Source of the DNA: Archegozetes longisetosus
Taxonomy: Eukaryota; Arthropoda; Arachnida; Sarcoptiformes; Trhypochthoniidae
Reading direction: 5' to 3'
Assembly (NCBI GenBank): GCA_018873245.2
Contig: JAEMBT020000008.1
Span: forward strand, 4,118,001 to 4,182,000
DNA: 64,000 bases
Shown: piece by piece, positions 59,959 to 64,000 of the stretch
Layout of the letters: each line of letters opens with the position of its first letter
How positions within the stretch are numbered: the first letter of the stretch is position 1
Made by a program: the position numbers and the translations under genes
The notes under the pieces: generated by a model
The model's database searches: none
The model's input: only the letters and a program-made list of their open reading frames with translations
What the model was told of the DNA's origin: nothing

Positions 59959-60893
59959 CTCAATATTTTGCGAAGTATTTACTCTTTGCCTCATTAGGTT
60001 GAATATCATATCTGGCATTAACGGCATTTTACTTGTCGTCTTCATCACCAGATATGGAATTGCGGTCATTGTTCTTGTTCTTGAGTTCATAAAAAACTTT
60101 GGTTCAATTGACAGATTTATATCAGGCATGGATTCAGATAAGACTTGTTCGACATTGAATTGTTGTCCAATACTGAGAGGCTTATCGAAAAGATTATCAT
60201 TTTTTGGTAGAGTAGTTACAACGTTAGGCTCTTCTGAATTGTTAGTCGGAGGCAAGATTTTAAGTGGTTCAGGTTCTTCAGACTCAATCAACAAATCCTT
60301 TTCATCAGACTTGGGAGGACTGAGTGTAGTCGAGACGACCGAAGTGCCCAAATCAGTCATCTGTTCATAGTCATGACTAGGGGTTAGTATCACATCTGCT
60401 GGACTGTGAGGTTTAATTCCTTTTTCATTGCTCTTAACATGTGCTTTAAATCCGAAATCATTAGCTGAATAGTCAACAAGTCTGAATTCTCCGGTGGGCT
60501 TTCGGAACCCATAAGCACCTCTCACTGCTGTGAAACCATCACTTTCTTCTCTCCTGAATTGATGTCCACCATTCTCATCTTCAAACTCGTAATTGTATTT
60601 GAAAGGCTTTAAAATTAAAATATGATCATTTGAAACAAGATTGAGTTGATTTGAAAAAGTATTTGTTCAGACCTTCGGATCTATTTGATTATTTTCCTTG
60701 AAGCAACTGATCGAATCCAAAGCAATTGATATCAAAGCAAATGTAACCAAATTAAAAATCTGACAACAATTTCAACGACAACAAAGAAGAACTTATTTTA
60801 AAAATAAATTGAATAAAAGTTTTTATTGAAAAAAGAATTTCGAAACAAAGTTATATAAGCGAAGATCGAAAGCTTGAAAGTATAGCATACCAT
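59947..60893 (-). CDS. R&R-type cuticle protein, 3 coding exons
   Basis: Coding exons: 60891-60893 (only the ATG, then a GTATGC donor), 60673-60759 and 59947-60606, all phase 0; 249 aa. Residues 2-20 (IFNLVTFALISIALDSISC) are a signal peptide. An R&R chitin-binding domain follows at about 32-92: FKYNYEFEDENGG, REESDGFTAVRGAYGF, then GEFRLVDYSAND and GFKAHV. Its Y-x-Y, RG-Y-x-F and VxYxAD-like aromatic pattern binds chitin in the extracellular cuticle. The rest (about 100-249) is a Pro/Ser/Thr/Glu-rich tail without domains, unusually long. Such tiny first exons are usual for arthropod cuticle genes. The gene has a TATA box about 140 bp upstream of the ATG. Confidence 0.9.
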
Positions 60894-61036
60894 GTCGTGT
60901 ATCTGTTGGCTTAATGTCCATACATGAGGCAAGAAGTAAACCAAACTTGAATTTGTGCGGCTTGCGATAAGACGATAATAAATTTGAACTAAAGTGCTTC
61001 TATGCAAATGAACGTTAGAAGTTAGTCAATAGCAAC
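60894..61036 (-). promoter_or_regulatory. 5' UTR and core promoter region of the cuticle gene
   Basis: About 110-120 nt of probable 5' UTR between the ATG exon and the start site expected 25-30 nt after the TATA box. Exact start not determinable from sequence. Confidence 0.45.
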
Positions 61037-61044
61037 CTTTTATA
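61037..61044 (-). promoter_or_regulatory. TATA box of the cuticle gene
   Basis: TATAAAAG on the minus strand (context AGAGTATAAAAGGTTG), the consensus form, about 144 bp from the ATG. A regulated structural gene such as a cuticle protein commonly has one. Confidence 0.7.
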
Positions 61045-61124
61045 CTCTTGAGTCAAACAGTAAGTTTAGTTTAATGCATGGCTATAATAGGTGCTAAGCA
61101 ATTAAAATAACATTAATGCATATA

Positions 61125-61299
61125 CAGTCAACCCTCTCTATAGTGAAGTGGGATATAGTAAGCATAAAGTTATAATCTACACCTTTTGATAAATTATTTG
61201 GTTGGTAGACTACGCACACTATATCCCATATAATCAATTTCTATTATAATCAACTGATTTCTAGTGAATTAAACTGTTCACTGTAGCGAGAAGCAACTG
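61125..61299. mobile_element. TA-flanked inverted-repeat element, family B, copy
   Basis: Left end CAGTCAACCCTCTCTATAGTG; reverse-complemented right end CAGTTGCTTCTCGCTACAGTG; TA on both sides; 175 bp. The interior (AATCAATTTCTATTATAATC; GATTTCTAGTGAATTAAACTG) matches the copy at 34743 in opposite orientation. It lies just upstream of the cuticle gene promoter. Confidence 0.75.
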
Positions 61300-62480
61300 T
61301 ATCATAAAGTGGATTCACCTTAAAAGTTATAGTCCATGTGATTAATGAAAGAATTTAGAGGTGATTTCTAAACTAAATTAGTTGTATTAAGAGCTGAAGG
61401 ATCTTAAGAATAGAAAAGTTGATTTGCATTTAATATTTTAATAATCTGATGACAGACTAAATAGGTTATAATTTCTTTATTAAGACCTACTAAAATAAAT
61501 TAATAAATTCATTCGCATATAAGACTAACTTTTGTTTTAGCTTCAAAGATGTCTTTCATTACCACTATTGAATTGTTAAGATTATTAATTAGAATGTAAA
61601 AAATAAATCTTCATTAGTTATGAGTATTGTAATGAAGTTATAATATGAATAGTTACTTATGATAATACACTATACTATTTAATATTTAAAATCTACTTTC
61701 AATTGTTCGAATATATTTAACTTGAAGTTAAATATAAATCATCTCAACACTAGAAATTGATTCAAAACTATATATTCAATTGAGATTAAAGTGTGTTGAA
61801 CGTGTGTTAAACTCATGTTTTCATGATAACTGTAGACCTTTTGATTGAGATGTCGATAACCTTAAATATTATTTGCCGATAATACAATGCAAAACTATAC
61901 TTCAATCTTCAATTATGCTAATTATAAATTTGTTTAATCTTTTTTTAATTCTCATCTAATTTAAATCCTATTCACATATTAACTGTTGTATAACTTTGAA
62001 CTTTAAGAACATCTAAATCTAGCTCAAAGTCAACTGACTCACAAATAGAGTCATATTTTTAGTACACTAAAACTTATTTGTTCAAATGAAGACTTGAAAA
62101 GAAAATTTAGATTTATGTTCAAATTTAACTTGCACTGGCACTTATTCAACGAATCTTCATTGTTGTCTATTACAAAAGCACAACAATCAGATGGAAATAT
62201 TTCGTAAAGTACATAGAAAATCAAATCAATGCCATATGAAATGACTTAAGAAAATTTTTAATTTGTTCATTGCTCAGCTCGAATTTTTGGATCTAATTTC
62301 GAAAATGCTTAAGTTTAATAAAAGTCGATTAAACTTTACAAATAAATCGTGACTGAAAGAGATAGAAAATTATCTATGTTGCTTTTGTTGCGCATAAAGA
62401 TCTAACATTCCAGAGCGTCAATTTTGTTAAGTTGAGCTATAAAAGGTTTAAAGTAAGCAAAACCAATGACAGAAAATGAG
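61300..62480. other. Intergenic, no gene recognised
   Basis: AT-rich. No open frame or repeat with structure that I can support. Confidence 0.5.
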
Positions 62481-63775
62481 AAAATATTTCAGATTCAATT
62501 GGACTAGCAACTGATGAAATGAAAACAGTCTATAAGTTACCGACACCTGAGTTCAAGGAAGTGGATCATGTATTAAGTGACTATCAAAATATTAAACAAG
62601 CAAACTAAGGGACCTATGTCGTGGTCTATAAAGTTAAATTTCGGAAATTTGGGCAATCATTTGCCTGTAAAATTGTTTATCTAAACAGCTAAATCTACAT
62701 GTTTTTCGACTATCTTTTATTTTTATTATTTAAACTGAAAAATAAAACTTAAAACTTTTAAATTTGTATCGATTTATTCAAAATAAATTTCAAACAATAA
62801 AATTCAAACAAAATTCAAAGTACCATTTCATTGAAATATTCTCCCATCTTATGATCGACTCTTTGAATATTGATTTTCAGTCATTTTATGTGAAGCGATT
62901 TAGAAACCATTGACTCTAGGCTTCAACTGAGGATCTGATTGAGACTTTTGGTCACTGAAGGACTTTTTAGTTTAGGAAAAAATTTTAAAACAAGGGAACA
63001 AATCGATAGAGTATGGGGGATGAGAAAGAATTTCTACTGAATTAGCGGTACAAAGTCAGCAATTTCTTTAGTTTTATGCGATAGAGAGTTATCGTGTCTT
63101 TACACTGTCGATGTCATCTTCAGTTGACGTCTTCCGTAACAGTTACTTTGACTTTTTTGCCTAAACTAAACTTATTTTCTGTTTAAAAAATTGCGACATC
63201 TCCTAAGCCCTTTGAGATACTTTGATAATCTTTTTTAGAATTCTAAGCCTGGAAACAGTTTTGAATTAATCTGTTTTCAGAATAAATGTTCTTAGAATGA
63301 AAGAAAAGTTTTATTAGTTTGAAAAACGTTAATCCAAAAACTATTGATTTGAGTGTTGTATGTTAGAGGTGAAGAATGAACTGTTTGGAAAAGATACATA
63401 GTCTGCACCTCATAAGAATGTTTGAACACTTTATAAGAATGCTTGAACACTTTATAATCAATAAAAATCTCTATGTTCATTCGATTCGCGTCCTGATGTA
63501 ATATTTCTATATTTATTTATAATTCTGGCGCCTTCATTGAAAATCTCAACAGAATATTGTTCGGGATGTCTCTCATACGTATTGTTCACATATCACTCAC
63601 AAAGACTTGAGCTATCAAATCTGCTTCTAGATGAAGAATAGAGCTTTAGTATACGACTTCGGTTTAAGTTGTGTGACATATCATACAAAACAAGATGTAA
63701 TTAAGTCGACCCCAATCTGTGGAACTGTTCCGTATATGTGACCAGAATTGTTTTTAAGATGAAACCCTACAATAC
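62481..63775 (+). pseudogene. Broken protein kinase copy
   Basis: Two kinase fragments on the plus strand. At 62481-62690, a frame reads LPTPEFKEVDHVLSDYQNIK, then a TAA at 62606, then GTYVVVYKVKFRKFGQSFACK: the glycine-rich loop and the ATP-binding Lys of the VAIK position. At 63560-63775, a frame reads HITHKDLSYQ (the HRD-type loop at 63598), a TAG, then VYDFGLS (DFG at 63655-63663), ICGTVPYM, and then TGA where the APE motif would begin, followed by PEL. At least four stops break it and about 870 bp between the fragments shows no kinase. Subfamily cannot be assigned. Confidence 0.65.
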
Positions 63776-64000
63776 GTTTCTGGTTTAAGTGTGATTGTGT
63801 ATAACTTAACGTGAAATTTAATCTACAAAATAAAATACACTAATGAGACGAAAATTAAGTCAAAGTGCAAATCTATGAAAAGAGCCAAACACAACGTAAA
63901 CATGTGATAGATATCTTGAACAAGATGTTATAACCAGATTAAGATGAAAGAATAGATGTGTAAAACCTTTTGTTATATTGATGGATCGAAAATGAAATGA
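63776..64000. other. Right edge, no feature recognised
   Basis: AT-rich; the kinase relic may continue but I see no further motif. Confidence 0.4.

Noticed and set aside
59771-60370. 199-codon plus-strand frame
   Set aside because: Antisense to the cuticle protein gene; the minus strand has the R&R domain and correct splicing.

Overview
The window is AT-rich eukaryotic nuclear DNA, almost certainly from an arthropod. It holds a gene for an R&R-type chitin-binding cuticle protein and scattered runs of TTAGG, the common arthropod telomere motif. Genes have short exons, GT-AG introns from 55 bp to 3.5 kb, and intergenic DNA full of microsatellites, 12-21 bp minisatellites and small inverted-repeat elements. 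A chelicerate or mite is my guess, but the sequence alone does not prove it. Exon models below were built by hand from reading frames, splice sites and intron phases.

Layout. From 1 to 13.5 kb there is one exon: the first exon of a secreted LRR-like protein (-), whose rest lies left of the window. The remainder is repeats. From 13.5 to 26.7 kb is a gene-dense housekeeping block: RNF14, an RBR ubiquitin ligase (-); a decayed copy of SMYD4 (-); a Cys-rich, probably GPI-anchored protein (+); SMYD4, a TPR-SET-MYND protein (-); FNTA, the farnesyl/geranylgeranyl-transferase alpha subunit (-); an unrecognised single-exon protein with an internal duplication (+); and FAM89 (-). From 28.0 to 29.8 kb is a two-exon gene encoding BTB, bZIP and C2H2 zinc finger in one protein (+). 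At 30.7-31.3 kb is a short NRDP1/RNF41-like RING protein with a C-terminal membrane helix (-).

From 31.8 to 54.6 kb one minus-strand gene fills the window. I resolve 20 coding exons whose phases all agree (6,615 coding nt, 2,204 aa). They encode a signal peptide, repeated CUB and C-type-lectin domains, three EGF domains, one membrane helix and a cytoplasmic tail of about 880 residues. From 54.6 kb to the end there are repeats, a three-exon cuticle protein gene (-) whose first coding exon is only the ATG, and a broken protein kinase copy (+).

The neighbours do not form a pathway. The strongest leads are the CUB/CTLD/EGF receptor with its huge tail, the BTB-bZIP-C2H2 factor, the membrane-tailed NRDP1 relative, the SMYD4 pseudogene beside its functional source, and several TA-flanked short inverted-repeat elements, some inside introns of the receptor.
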